Source: Clostridia bacterium (GTDB lineage: Bacteria; Bacillota; Clostridia; Christensenellales; Borkfalkiaceae). From it: 64,000 nucleotides of DNA. This document shows, one piece after another, positions 51,203 through 59,372 of the stretch (position 1 is the stretch's first letter; each line of letters opens with the position of its first letter). The notes under the pieces are model-generated. The model ran no database searches. It saw nothing but the letters and a program-made list of their open reading frames with translations, and was not told the origin of the DNA. The stretch lies in the NCBI GenBank assembly GCA_021199295.1, contig JAJQII010000067.1:1-64000 (forward strand). Reading direction: 5' to 3'. A program made the position numbers and the translations under genes.

Positions 51203-53329
51203 ATGAAAGTAATTAAAAGAGACGGCTCTACAACAGATTTTGACAGGAGCAAGATTGCTGTAGCTATCCGTAAAGCAAATGATTCGGTAGACTTTGAAGA
51301 CAGAGTCACTGAAGACCAGATTACCGCCATAGTTGACGATATAGCTTCGCGCCACCGTGCCCGCCTTCTTGTAGAAGACATACAGGATATGGTGGAAGAA
51401 AAGCTGATGGAAATGCAGAAGTACCAGCTTATGAAGTCTTACATTCTGTACCGCTACGAAAGGGCGCTCATTCGTAAGGCTAACACTACCGACGAAAGCA
51501 TTCTGTCGCTTATAAAAAATTCCAATAAAGACGTAATGGAAGAAAATTCCAATAAAAACGCCCGTACGGCATCTACCCAGCGCGACCTTATAGCAGGCGA
51601 GGTATCAAAAGACCTTACCCGCCGTATCCTTCTGCCCGAATATATTTCCAAGGCACACGACGAGGGCGCTATACACTTCCACGATGCGGACTACTTTTTG
51701 CAGCCCATCTTTAACTGCTGCCTTATAAATATTGAGGATATGCTTGAAAACGGCACTGTAATGAACGGCAAGATGATAGAGAGTCCCAAATCGTTCCAGA
51801 CAGCATGTACCGTAACAACGCAGATTATAGCTTCGGTTGCGTCTTCGCAGTACGGCGGCCAGTCGGTAAATATGGCGCACCTTGGCAAGTACCTGCGCCG
51901 CACAAGGGACAAGTACAGGGAGCAGTGCGACGAACAGTTCGGCGACAGTATATCCGAAGAGCAGAAAAAACAGGTTGTAGATATGCGCGTAAAAGACGCG
52001 TTAAAGGCGGGCGTGCAGACCATACAATACCAGATCAACACGCTTATGACAACCAACGGCCAGTCGCCTTTCGTAACCCTTTTTCTGTACCTTGAAGAAG
52101 GCGACGAGTATATCGAAGAAAACGCGATGATAATAGAGGAAATCCTCCGCCAGCGTTACCAGGGCATCAAGAACGAGGTAGGCGTTTACGTTACTCCCGC
52201 GTTCCCCAAACTTATATACGTGCTGGACGAAAACAACTGCCTTAAGGGCGGCAAGTATGACTATCTTACCCGCCTTGCCGTTAAATGCTCGTCTAAAAGG
52301 CTCTATCCCGACTATATCTCGGCTAAAAAGATGCGCGAAAATTACGAAGGCAATGTGTTCTCGCCCATGGGATGCCGCTCCTTCCTTTCCCCCTGGAAAG
52401 ACGAAAACGGCAATTACAAGTTCGAAGGCCGCTTCAACCAGGGTGTAGTATCGGTAAACCTGCCCCAGATAGGTATACTTGCAAGGGGCGACGAAAATAA
52501 GTTCTGGGAAATTTTCGAAGAAAGAATGCAACTGTGCTTTGACGCCATTATGTGCCGCCACAACGCGCTTATGGGCGTAACCAGCGACGTTTCGCCCGTG
52601 CATTGGCAGTACGGCGCTATAGCAAGGCTCGGCAAGGGCGAAAAGATAGATAAATATCTCTTCGGCGGTTATTCCTCGATATCTTTGGGTTATATAGGGC
52701 TGTACGAGGTTACAAAACTTGTAAAGGGTTGCTCGCATACCGCACCCGAAGGGCAGGAATTTGCCCTTAAGGTAATGCAGTCTATGCGTGACCACTGCGA
52801 GAAGTGGAAGCAGGAGACGAATATCGGGTTTGCCCTTTACGGAACGCCCGCAGAATCGCTTTGCTACCGCTTTGCAAGGATAGATAAAGAGCGCTTCGGC
52901 ACTATAAAAGACGTTACCGACAAGGGGTATTATACAAACAGCTACCACGTAGACGTCCGCGAGAAGATAGACGCTTTCTCTAAATTCAAGTTCGAAAGCC
53001 AGTTCCAGCAGATATCCTCGGGCGGCGCGATATCGTATATCGAAATCCCCAACATGAGGCACAACCTTACCGCCATGGAAGATGTTGTAAGGTTTATCTA
53101 CGACAATATCCAGTACGCGGAATTCAATACCAAGTCTGACTACTGCCATGTATGCGGCTTCGACGGCGAGATTATCATAAACGACGACAACGAATGGGAA
53201 TGCCCCGTATGCCACAATAAAGACCAGCGCAAAATGAATGTTACCCGCCGTACATGCGGATACCTCGGCGAAAATTTCTGGAATGTAGGCAAGACCAAAG
53301 AAATTAAAGCAAGGGTGCTTCACCTTTAA
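51203..53329 (+). CDS. nrdD: Anaerobic (class III) ribonucleoside-triphosphate reductase
   Basis: Oxygen-sensitive glycyl-radical enzyme that makes deoxyribonucleotides from NTPs, using formate in most forms. From the ATG at 51203 it has 708 aa. It opens with an ATP-cone (MKVIKRDGSTTDFDRSKI), the allosteric activity site. The C-terminal zinc site is CHVCGFD and CPVCHNK, and the radical loop is RRTCGYLGENFW with the glycine oxidised by NrdG. The track uses a TTG nine codons upstream; the ATG fits the usual ATP-cone start, though GGGGAG is about 15 bases away, a bit far. It forms an operon with nrdG and probably dut, under NrdR-like control. Confidence 0.95.
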   Translation: MKVIKRDGSTTDFDRSKIAVAIRKANDSVDFEDRVTEDQITAIVDDIASRHRARLLVEDIQDMVEEKLMEMQKYQLMKSYILYRYERALIRKANTTDESILSLIKNSNKDVMEENSNKNARTASTQRDLIAGEVSKDLTRRILLPEYISKAHDEGAIHFHDADYFLQPIFNCCLINIEDMLENGTVMNGKMIESPKSFQTACTVTTQIIASVASSQYGGQSVNMAHLGKYLRRTRDKYREQCDEQFGDSISEEQKKQVVDMRVKDALKAGVQTIQYQINTLMTTNGQSPFVTLFLYLEEGDEYIEENAMIIEEILRQRYQGIKNEVGVYVTPAFPKLIYVLDENNCLKGGKYDYLTRLAVKCSSKRLYPDYISAKKMRENYEGNVFSPMGCRSFLSPWKDENGNYKFEGRFNQGVVSVNLPQIGILARGDENKFWEIFEERMQLCFDAIMCRHNALMGVTSDVSPVHWQYGAIARLGKGEKIDKYLFGGYSSISLGYIGLYEVTKLVKGCSHTAPEGQEFALKVMQSMRDHCEKWKQETNIGFALYGTPAESLCYRFARIDKERFGTIKDVTDKGYYTNSYHVDVREKIDAFSKFKFESQFQQISSGGAISYIEIPNMRHNLTAMEDVVRFIYDNIQYAEFNTKSDYCHVCGFDGEIIINDDNEWECPVCHNKDQRKMNVTRRTCGYLGENFWNVGKTKEIKARVLHL

Positions 53330-53349
53330 TAAAATATAACCTTTTTATA

Positions 53350-53388
53350 GCCGCGCGGATGTCGGCGCAAGTCGTACGTCCGCGCGGC
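53350..53388 (+). terminator. Hairpin between nrdD and nrdG
   Basis: Long GC-rich stem (GCCGCGCGGATGT against ACGTCCGCGCGGC, one G-U) followed by GTATTTTAAAA. It may partly terminate transcription, lowering nrdG relative to nrdD. Confidence 0.6.
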
Positions 53389-53438
53389 GTATTTTAAAAT
53401 TTGCCCGCGGGATATGCGCGGATTATCAAGGTAATTAT

Positions 53439-53969
53439 ATGAACTATGCAACAATAAAATGGTACGATATAGCCAACGGCCCGGGGGTAAGGGTATCGCT
53501 GTTCGTAAGCGGATGCCGCAACCATTGCAAAAACTGCTTCAATCCCGAAACGTGGGATTTTAATTACGGCGAACTTTTTACCCAAGAGGTAAAGGATAAA
53601 ATTATAGAGGGGCTTGCCCCTAGCCATATAAAGGGGTTTTCCCTTTTAGGCGGAGAGCCCTTCGAGCCTGAAAACCAGCCCGAACTTGCCGATTTTTTGG
53701 AGAGGGTAAAAAGAACTTACCCCGAAAAGACGGTGTGGTGCTATACGGGCTACGACTTCGAAAAGGATTTGCTTACAGGCAAAAAAGGCAATATAAATAC
53801 CGTGATGCGCATGCTCGCCTGCATAGACGTGCTGGTGGACGGAAGGTTTGTAGAAGAACTTAAAAACCCTGACCTGTACTTCAGGGGGTCTTCTAACCAG
53901 AGGGTAATACTCGTCCAGCCAACGCTCGAAAAGGACGAGATTGTGCTGTGGGACGAGCCTGTCTATTAA
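53439..53969 (+). CDS. nrdG: Anaerobic ribonucleotide reductase activating protein
   Basis: Radical SAM activase that generates the glycyl radical on NrdD, 176 aa. The [4Fe-4S] motif is CRNHCKNC (Cys26, Cys30, Cys33), and LLGGEPFEPENQ is the GGE motif of the SAM site. Length and the short C-terminal barrel are typical of NrdG. The neighbouring nrdD fixes the assignment. Confidence 0.96.
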   Translation: MNYATIKWYDIANGPGVRVSLFVSGCRNHCKNCFNPETWDFNYGELFTQEVKDKIIEGLAPSHIKGFSLLGGEPFEPENQPELADFLERVKRTYPEKTVWCYTGYDFEKDLLTGKKGNINTVMRMLACIDVLVDGRFVEELKNPDLYFRGSSNQRVILVQPTLEKDEIVLWDEPVY

Positions 53970-53986
53970 ACGGTTTAAGGTGGTTT

Positions 53987-54424
53987 ATGAAAATCGGAAT
54001 AAAAAAACTTGACGAAAACGCGGTAATTCCCGCATATGGCAGCGAATACGCGGCGGGGGCAGACCTTTACGCCTGCATAAAGCAACAGGTTACCATTCCT
54101 GCGGGGGAAACTGTTGTTATACCTACGGGGATTGCGCTTGAACTGCCTGTGGGCTACGCGGGGCTTATTTATGCCCGCAGCGGGCTTGCCACAAAAAAGG
54201 GGCTTGCGCCTGCGAATAAGGTGGGGGTAGTCGACTGCGATTATCGGGGCGAGGTTAAAGTAGCCCTGCACAACCATTCGGGCAAAGATCAGACGGTGGA
54301 TATCGGCGAAAGGGTGGCGCAGCTGGTTATCACGCCATATATCACGGCGGTATTCGAAGAAAAAGCCGAACTTTCCGACACCGCCCGCGGCGCTGGCGGG
54401 TTCGGCTCTACGGGAACAAAATAA
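53987..54424 (+). CDS. dut: dUTP diphosphatase
   Basis: Trimeric dUTPase that hydrolyses dUTP to dUMP, preventing uracil in DNA and supplying dTMP synthesis. All five motifs are present in 145 aa: AGADLYA, ARSGLATKKGL, GVVDCDYRGEV, GERVAQLVI and RGAGGFGSTG. The track start overlaps nrdG; I use the ATG at 53987, which follows AAGGTGG and begins MKIGIKKLD as in homologues. It lies 17 bases after nrdG, joining dNTP supply functions in one transcript. Confidence 0.96.
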   Translation: MKIGIKKLDENAVIPAYGSEYAAGADLYACIKQQVTIPAGETVVIPTGIALELPVGYAGLIYARSGLATKKGLAPANKVGVVDCDYRGEVKVALHNHSGKDQTVDIGERVAQLVITPYITAVFEEKAELSDTARGAGGFGSTGTK

Positions 54425-54425
54425 T

Positions 54426-54461
54426 AAAAAATGAAGCCGATTAAAATCGGCTTCATTTTTT
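54426..54461 (+). terminator. Terminator of the nrdD-nrdG-dut operon
   Basis: Perfect 16-base-pair stem (AAAAAATGAAGCCGAT and complement), 4-base loop, ending in six Ts. Confidence 0.93.
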
Positions 54462-54497
54462 ATGCCTTACGGTGCTGTTTTGCTCAAGGAGACTCTT

Positions 54498-54522
54498 ATT
54501 GCGGTGGTATGGTAGCTGAAAG
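54498..54522 (+). repeat. Solo copy of the repeat border motif
   Basis: ATTGCGGTGGTATGGTAGC then TGAAAG, matching the border motif of the dispersed repeats, between dut and the ROK kinase operon. Confidence 0.65.
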
Positions 54523-54609
54523 ACTGCGTTTTGCCACGTTTTATGTTTGATGCAGGTGGTAAAAATTGTATTGTTTGTCACAAATACTGTGAGGTTTTTT
54601 CAAAACTAC

Positions 54610-54638
54610 TTGACATTGTTGCTCTGTGATAGTAAAAT
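54610..54638 (+). promoter_or_regulatory. Promoter of the ROK-rex-BirA-like operon
   Basis: TTGACA, 17 bases, TAAAAT. Transcription would begin near 54645, inside the operator-like palindrome. Confidence 0.8.
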
Positions 54639-54641
54639 TAT

Positions 54642-54659
54642 TAAGTAAACGATTACTTA
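54642..54659 (+). promoter_or_regulatory. LacI/CcpA-type operator (cre-like) at the transcription start
   Basis: The palindrome TAAGTAAACGATTACTTA is centred on CG, as in LacI-family operators. It matches the catabolite-responsive element WTGNAARCGNWWWCAW at 14 of 16 positions by my count. Its position over +1 would block transcription. Confidence 0.6.
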
Positions 54660-54692
54660 TAAACGGCTGAAATATGCCGTATACGGAGAAAT

Positions 54693-55649
54693 ATGTCTGA
54701 AAATATAAAATATTATTTAGGTATAGATATCGGCGGCATGAGCGTAAAGGGCATCGTGCTCGGCAGTGATGGTTCTCCCGTAATGGAAGACAGCGTGGAT
54801 ACCCGCCCCGAGCTTGGCGGCGAACAGCTTTGCGCAGGTATAGCGGGAATGGTAAACGGCATGCTTGCCCGCCTCTGCGCGGATAAATCGCTGGTAAAGG
54901 CAGGCGTGGGCTGCCCCGGGATTATAGACAGCGAAAACGGCATACTGGTTTTTTCGGGCAACCTTAATTTAAAAAACTTTCCTCTCGCCGCGGAACTTAA
55001 AAAGCGTACAGGGCTGGACGTAAGCCTTACCAACGACGCCAACGCCGCCGCTTTGGGCGAAGCCAGGTTCGGCGCTGGCAGGGATTATACCGACAGTATA
55101 CTCGTAACCCTCGGCACGGGGATAGGCGGCGGTATAATAATCGGCGGCAAACTTTTTGAAGGTTACAAGTCGGCGGGCGCTGAGATAGGACATATGGTTA
55201 TAGAGCGATACGGCAACGTATGCACTTGCGGAAGGCGGGGCTGCTTTGAAACGTACTGTTCGGCTACCGCCCTTATAAAGCGCACGCGCTACCAGATGGA
55301 AGAAAATCCAGGCTCTGCTATGTGGTCTAAGTACACTTCGGAAACGGCTACGGGCAAGACGGCGTTCGAGTTCGCGGATACCGACAGGGATGCTAAGGAA
55401 GTGGTGGACTGGTACATAAAATACTTAAGCTGCGGTCTTGCCAATCTTGCAAACATATTCCGCCCCCAGGTTATAATGCTTGGCGGCGGCGTAAGCGGGG
55501 AAGGCGAGCGCCTTACAGCGCCTTTGCAGGAACTTGTGAACAGAGAGATATTCGGCGGTACTGAGTACGCGCCTGTAAAAATAGTTACCGCCTCGCTTGG
55601 CTCTAAAGCAGGCGCGTATGGCGCGGCAGCTCTTGCCATGGAGAAATGA
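54693..55649 (+). CDS. ROK-family sugar kinase (glucokinase-like)
   Basis: Cytoplasmic hexose kinase, 318 aa. The phosphate loop is GIDIGGMSVKG, the catalytic region LTNDANAAALGEARFG, and LGTGIGGGIIIGG the second nucleotide motif. The ROK zinc site GHMVI...CTCGRRGCFETYCS is intact. There is no N-terminal helix-turn-helix, so it is an enzyme rather than a ROK repressor. Glucose is the commonest substrate of this type (Firmicutes GlcK), but other hexoses or N-acetylhexosamines are possible. Its stop overlaps the upstream ATG of rex, and the cre-like operator fits carbon-source control. Confidence 0.92.
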   Translation: MSENIKYYLGIDIGGMSVKGIVLGSDGSPVMEDSVDTRPELGGEQLCAGIAGMVNGMLARLCADKSLVKAGVGCPGIIDSENGILVFSGNLNLKNFPLAAELKKRTGLDVSLTNDANAAALGEARFGAGRDYTDSILVTLGTGIGGGIIIGGKLFEGYKSAGAEIGHMVIERYGNVCTCGRRGCFETYCSATALIKRTRYQMEENPGSAMWSKYTSETATGKTAFEFADTDRDAKEVVDWYIKYLSCGLANLANIFRPQVIMLGGGVSGEGERLTAPLQELVNREIFGGTEYAPVKIVTASLGSKAGAYGAAALAMEK

Positions 55650-55651
55650 TT

Positions 55652-56266
55652 ATGAACAAAGATATACCTGAAATTTCCCTTCAAAGGCTTCCCGTTTACC
55701 TGAATTATCTGCGCTCGCTTACCGACGAAGACGGCAAATACATATCGTCGGGCGCTATAGCGTCGGCTTTAAAATTGGGTGAAGTATTGGTTCGCAAAGA
55801 CCTTGCCTATACAAGCAGCGCAGGCCGCCCCAAGGTGGGTTACGTGCGTACGGAGCTTATTGCGGCTCTGGAAGAATATCTTGGCTGTAACGACGTTAAA
55901 AACGCCATACTCGTAGGTGCAGGCGGCTTGGGCAGAGCGCTTTTATCTTACGGCGGCTTCGGTAAATACGGTATAGAAGTGGTTGAAGCGTACGACAGCG
56001 ATCCTGCCAAAGTTGGTACGAATGTGGGCGGCAAACTTGTTTTAGGCATAGACAATATGGCTGAAGGCATCAAAAAATACAATGCCAGGCTGGCAATAGT
56101 CGCCGTGCCCGCCTCGGCCGCTCAGGGCGTGTGCGAATTGCTTTTTAAAGAGGGCATAAACGGTATACTCAACTTCGCCCCCGTGCTTATCTCCGCCCCC
56201 GATAACGTTGTTGTACGCAATATAGATGTGGCGGCAAACCTTGCTATACTTGCGAGCATGGTTTAA
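55652..56266 (+). CDS. rex: Redox-sensing transcriptional repressor Rex
   Basis: NADH/NAD-sensing repressor of fermentation and anaerobic genes, 205 aa. It has an N-terminal winged helix (SLQRLPVYLNYLRSL, LVRKDLAYTSSAGRPKVGY) and a C-terminal Rossmann domain (VGAGGLGRALL). DNA binding is lost when NADH is high. Two ATGs are possible; the one at 55652 has GGAGA seven bases upstream, whereas the track ATG at 55646 has only one base of spacing. It overlaps the ROK kinase gene region, a coupling that links sugar uptake to redox state. Confidence 0.95.
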   Translation: MNKDIPEISLQRLPVYLNYLRSLTDEDGKYISSGAIASALKLGEVLVRKDLAYTSSAGRPKVGYVRTELIAALEEYLGCNDVKNAILVGAGGLGRALLSYGGFGKYGIEVVEAYDSDPAKVGTNVGGKLVLGIDNMAEGIKKYNARLAIVAVPASAAQGVCELLFKEGINGILNFAPVLISAPDNVVVRNIDVAANLAILASMV

Positions 56267-56269
56267 TAG

Positions 56270-56989
56270 ATGGATATAAAAGAAAAGGTGCTGCTTGCCC
56301 TTGAAAATAAAAAGGGCGAATACCTTTCAGGCGAGGCTCTGTCGGTTGAACTTGGCGTAAGCAGGCAGTATATCAGCAAAATTATAAAGGCTCTCTCTGC
56401 CGAAGGCTACGATATACGTTCTTCCACAAACAGGGGATACCTTTTAAGCCAGAGCTGCGACCTGCTGTCTGCCGCCGTGATTAAGAGCGAAGCGGGCGTA
56501 AAAGTGTACTGCTTTGCCAGTGTGGATTCCACAAACAGGGCGGCTAAAGAAATTTTTGGCAGAGAGGGGGAATGCCTTGTAGTATGTGAACGGCAGACTG
56601 ACGGCGTAAAAAAGGACGGCTCGTATTTCCCTTCCCCACAGTCGGCGGGGCTGTATATGACGGCGGCGATAGCCATTGATATGCCTGCGGACAGGTTGAA
56701 AAATTACAGGGAGCAGTGTGCCTTTGCCGTAAAACTTGCCGTAGAGCAGGCTTGCGGCTGCGTTGCAGAGGTTAAAAATACCGACGATATTTACGTCGGC
56801 GGGGAAAAGGTCTGCGGGATATTTACCGAATGTATGCTTAACGCCGCGACGATGCGCACTGAATGTGCGTTTATCGGGGTGGGAATATACACGGGCAAAG
56901 CCGAAGGCGTAACCGCTTACGTAAGCGGTGCGGAATCACGCAACCGCCTTGCCGCAGATATATTTTTAAAACTTAAAGAAATAAAATAA
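56270..56989 (+). CDS. BirA-like protein with degenerate biotin-ligase site
   Basis: 239-aa protein with the layout of bifunctional BirA: an N-terminal HTH_11 (GEYLSGEALSVELGVSRQYI, TNRGYLL) and a central ligase-like domain (FASVDSTNRAAKEIF). The catalytic landmarks are altered. The biotin loop GRGRRGR is replaced by GVKKDGSYF, the KWPND motif reads KNTDD, and GxGIN reads GVGIYTG. The C-terminal SH3-like domain of about 50 residues is absent. A ligase reaction seems unlikely; it may be a ligand-sensing regulator that kept the DNA-binding domain. It follows rex by three bases. The Shine-Dalgarno sequence is weak, suggesting coupled translation. Confidence 0.75.
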   Translation: MDIKEKVLLALENKKGEYLSGEALSVELGVSRQYISKIIKALSAEGYDIRSSTNRGYLLSQSCDLLSAAVIKSEAGVKVYCFASVDSTNRAAKEIFGREGECLVVCERQTDGVKKDGSYFPSPQSAGLYMTAAIAIDMPADRLKNYREQCAFAVKLAVEQACGCVAEVKNTDDIYVGGEKVCGIFTECMLNAATMRTECAFIGVGIYTGKAEGVTAYVSGAESRNRLAADIFLKLKEIK

Positions 56990-56990
56990 A

Positions 56991-57019
56991 AAAGGCAGTA
57001 TCTATCTGATATTGCCTTT
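56991..57019. terminator. Terminator between the rex operon and the PARG-like gene
   Basis: A 12-base-pair stem AAAGGCAGTATC/GATATTGCCTTT (one G-U) with a 5-base loop between converging genes; A/T runs on both sides. Confidence 0.75.
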
Positions 57020-57031
57020 ATAAAATCTCTT

Positions 57032-57946
57032 TCAGTTAAAATTTCTGCAAAACTGTCTGTAATTGTAATCTTTATCGGGGCGGCATAATACGGCGAAGTC
57101 CACGCTTTCGAAGGTGCAGGGTAATTCTTTAAAAGCCCTGTCAAATAAATCGGATACTATAGCGGCGTCGTTGCCGTATATCCCGCAACCAAACGCTCCT
57201 AAAATCAGATGGCGGTAGCCCTGCGAAGCCGCCACAACCAATATACCTTGTATGCGCTTATACAGCATATTTTCGTATTGTTCTTGCGGCATACCTTCCA
57301 AGCCGAGCCGAACCATTGGCGCGGCACAGCTTATAACCGATATGGGGAACGGCTGTAACAGTATTTTTGCCGAGTTATCCTTTATGACCTCAACGTAAGG
57401 GGAGAGTAAAACCCCGTCCGAGCCCATACGTGTTTTAAGCGAGTTGTTATAGTTGTAGTAACTTTTCGCCTGTTCACTTTCCAGCGACAGTAAAAGCGAC
57501 GTCCTGCGGCAAAGTTCTTCTTCCTGGGCGTCAGCGCCTTCCCGCGTATGTCCGCCTGGCGTTGTCGCGCTTGCCATATTTAAGACAAGGATTTTCGGCT
57601 CAACGTATTCGCGTTTTAAACTGTCGTATTTGCGCTGCGCAAGCACAAGTGTATCTATATTTTCACAGCTATATTTGCAGCTTGTGACCTTGTTACCGTC
57701 TGGCAATTCAGCTTTTAATTTGGCGATATCATCGGGTAAAAATACTTTAGCTTCACGCATTAACCCCGCGTTATAGCTGTCCGAACAAATATCTATTGTG
57801 CTGTTGAGTATGTGGATATTTCTTTCGCGGCGCTCCTGCTTTTGCCTTTCGCGCTGCCGTATTTCTTCTTCAGTCAGACCTTTATATTCCGTCTCGCGCA
57901 TCTTTGCCGCAAGGCTTTGCAGCTGCTCTTCAGATAAATCAGCCAT
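57032..57946 (-). CDS. TIGR02452/DUF2263 poly(ADP-ribose) glycohydrolase-like protein
   Basis: 304-aa cytoplasmic protein of the microbial PARG group, a macrodomain-related fold that removes ADP-ribose from proteins. A charged helical N-terminus (EEEIRQRERQKQERRERNIH) precedes the domain. The signature is NMASATTPGGHTREGADAQE followed by E: the usual GGG-x6-8-QEE has become GGH (131-133), while Gln141-Glu142-Glu143, including the catalytic Glu, are kept. The later segment LGAFGCGIYGNDAAIV is the second macrodomain-like loop. The ATG overlaps the end of the sirtuin gene by 8 bases and has GAGAGG upstream, so it is translated together with two sirtuins. It is the likely eraser of their modification, which is inference. 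Confidence 0.85.
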   Translation of the reverse strand: MADLSEEQLQSLAAKMRETEYKGLTEEEIRQRERQKQERRERNIHILNSTIDICSDSYNAGLMREAKVFLPDDIAKLKAELPDGNKVTSCKYSCENIDTLVLAQRKYDSLKREYVEPKILVLNMASATTPGGHTREGADAQEEELCRRTSLLLSLESEQAKSYYNYNNSLKTRMGSDGVLLSPYVEVIKDNSAKILLQPFPISVISCAAPMVRLGLEGMPQEQYENMLYKRIQGILVVAASQGYRHLILGAFGCGIYGNDAAIVSDLFDRAFKELPCTFESVDFAVLCRPDKDYNYRQFCRNFN

Positions 57947-58655
57947 TTTTGCCTCTCAATTCGTCCAGTTTCTTAAATACGCTGTCACATTCTTCGCGGA
58001 TATTCAGCACTGCAACGCTGTCAAAGTAGGTACGCCCGGGGTTAATCTGTATCACGACGGCGTTTCTGTTGCGGCAGCCCCAATACACATCGCCGTAGTT
58101 GCCGCGCGTGCCTATGGCAAGAATCAGATCGGCTTGTGCAATCCATTTTCTTGCTTTTGCCGCGCCCTCGTTCCATATGCCTATATGGCTGTAGAGCGGC
58201 CACGGCAAAATCTCGCCGCCGCAATTTTTACAGCGGGGAAGTTCGTCCTTTTGCCATATTTCGTAGCCGTTATAGTGCGCACTGCAGTTCGCGCAACAGT
58301 TTACTTGAAGACTGCCCTGTATCTCGGCAACGTTTTTAGAACCCGCGATGGTGTGCATGCAGTCCACGTTTGTTGTAATAATGCCAAGCATTTTGCCATT
58401 GTCTTCAAGTTTTTTTAAAGCGTAGTGGCTGTAACTCGGCTTGTACGAAAACATTGTTTCAAGGAAATTGGGTAAAAAAGAACTGTAGCCTTCGCCTCTG
58501 CCCATACCGCGGCTTGAAAAGCGCATCTGCCCGTAAGTTACGCCGCCTCCGCCCACCGAAATTCCCGCGCCCGTGGTGGCTACAATGCGGTGGCTCTGGT
58601 CAATATATTCGGCTAACTTCTGGATAGGATCTTGGTTACTTTTGAATATACTCAT
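57939..58655 (-). CDS. Sirtuin-like protein A (class M-like, His to Gln)
   Basis: 238-aa Sir2-family protein. NAD-binding GAGIS at 29-33, TTNVDCMH with Asn96/Asp98/His101, and two zinc pairs CANC (121-124) and CKNC (142-145). The GxPxFR segment of deacetylases is replaced by VGGGGVTYG. The catalytic His of the EL-H-G motif is Gln113 (AEIQGS). Loss of this His with a Gln in its place is what I recall for SirTM, the class that ADP-ribosylates rather than deacetylates. The gene is 9 bases after sirtuin B and overlaps the PARG-like gene. AAAGGTG precedes the ATG. Confidence 0.88.
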   Translation of the reverse strand: MSIFKSNQDPIQKLAEYIDQSHRIVATTGAGISVGGGGVTYGQMRFSSRGMGRGEGYSSFLPNFLETMFSYKPSYSHYALKKLEDNGKMLGIITTNVDCMHTIAGSKNVAEIQGSLQVNCCANCSAHYNGYEIWQKDELPRCKNCGGEILPWPLYSHIGIWNEGAAKARKWIAQADLILAIGTRGNYGDVYWGCRNRNAVVIQINPGRTYFDSVAVLNIREECDSVFKKLDELRGKNG

Positions 58656-58664
58656 ATAACACCT

Positions 58665-59372
58665 TTAACAATTAAAAACTGCATCAAACACTTCGGCGGC
58701 GTCCGCTTTAATATTTAAATCGGCAATGGTATCAAACTGTGTTGTGCCGAGATTTATCTGTACAATTTTTGTGCCCTTTTTCATTTTGCTTAAATATTCT
58801 TCACTGCGGAAGCCCGTCGTGCCTATAATAATTACCAAATCCGCCTCGGCTATCATATCAATAGCCCTTGCCATTGCTTCGCCCGTATTGCCGCCTGCAA
58901 AACTTGAGGGTATTACAGGCGAGCCGCATTTTTCGCAACGGGGCATATGCCCCTTATTCCAGATATTGTAATCATAGTAGCGGGTTTTACAGCCTATACA
59001 CATATTGTCGCCGAAACTGCCCTGAAACTCAGCTACGTTTTTCGAGCCTGCTATAGTATGCAGGCAGTCCATATTCTGCGTTACAATGCCGTAAAGTTTG
59101 CCTTGTCTTTCAAGTTCGGCAAGTTGTCTGTGTACTTTGCTTGGCCCTTTAATAAAGGTGGCGTCTAAAAAAGCATCCCGCATAATCCCATAAAATTTTT
59201 CGGGGTTTTTATTTACGTAATCGGCAGAAAATACCCGCCTCGCGTTCATCATGCCCACGCTTTGTTTTAGCCTGCGCATGCCGTAAAGGTAGGATATGCC
59301 TGCACCTGTAACGGCGACAGTTTTATTGCTGCCGTCAATATATTCTTTTAAAAGTTTATATTCATTTTTCAT
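58665..59372 (-). CDS. Sirtuin-like protein B (class M-like, His to Gln)
   Basis: 235-aa paralogue of the neighbouring sirtuin A; both share HTIAGSKNVAE. GAGIS is at 23-27, TQNMDCLH with Asn100/Asp102/His105, zinc pairs CIGC (125-128) and CEKC (146-149), then IGTTGFRSEEY. The catalytic His is again Gln (Gln117 in AEFQGS). The start at 59372 (MKNEYKLL) has GAGGTG upstream; the track ORF adds four codons. It overlaps the end of the CxxCxxCC gene by 11 bases. Two different sirtuins in a row suggest two targets or a hetero-oligomer; either is inference. Confidence 0.88.
   Translation of the reverse strand: MKNEYKLLKEYIDGSNKTVAVTGAGISYLYGMRRLKQSVGMMNARRVFSADYVNKNPEKFYGIMRDAFLDATFIKGPSKVHRQLAELERQGKLYGIVTQNMDCLHTIAGSKNVAEFQGSFGDNMCIGCKTRYYDYNIWNKGHMPRCEKCGSPVIPSSFAGGNTGEAMARAIDMIAEADLVIIIGTTGFRSEEYLSKMKKGTKIVQINLGTTQFDTIADLNIKADAAEVFDAVFNC

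Noticed and set aside
52001-53323. 440-aa ORF antisense to nrdD
   Set aside because: Mirror of a highly biased codon pattern; nrdD on the other strand is certain.
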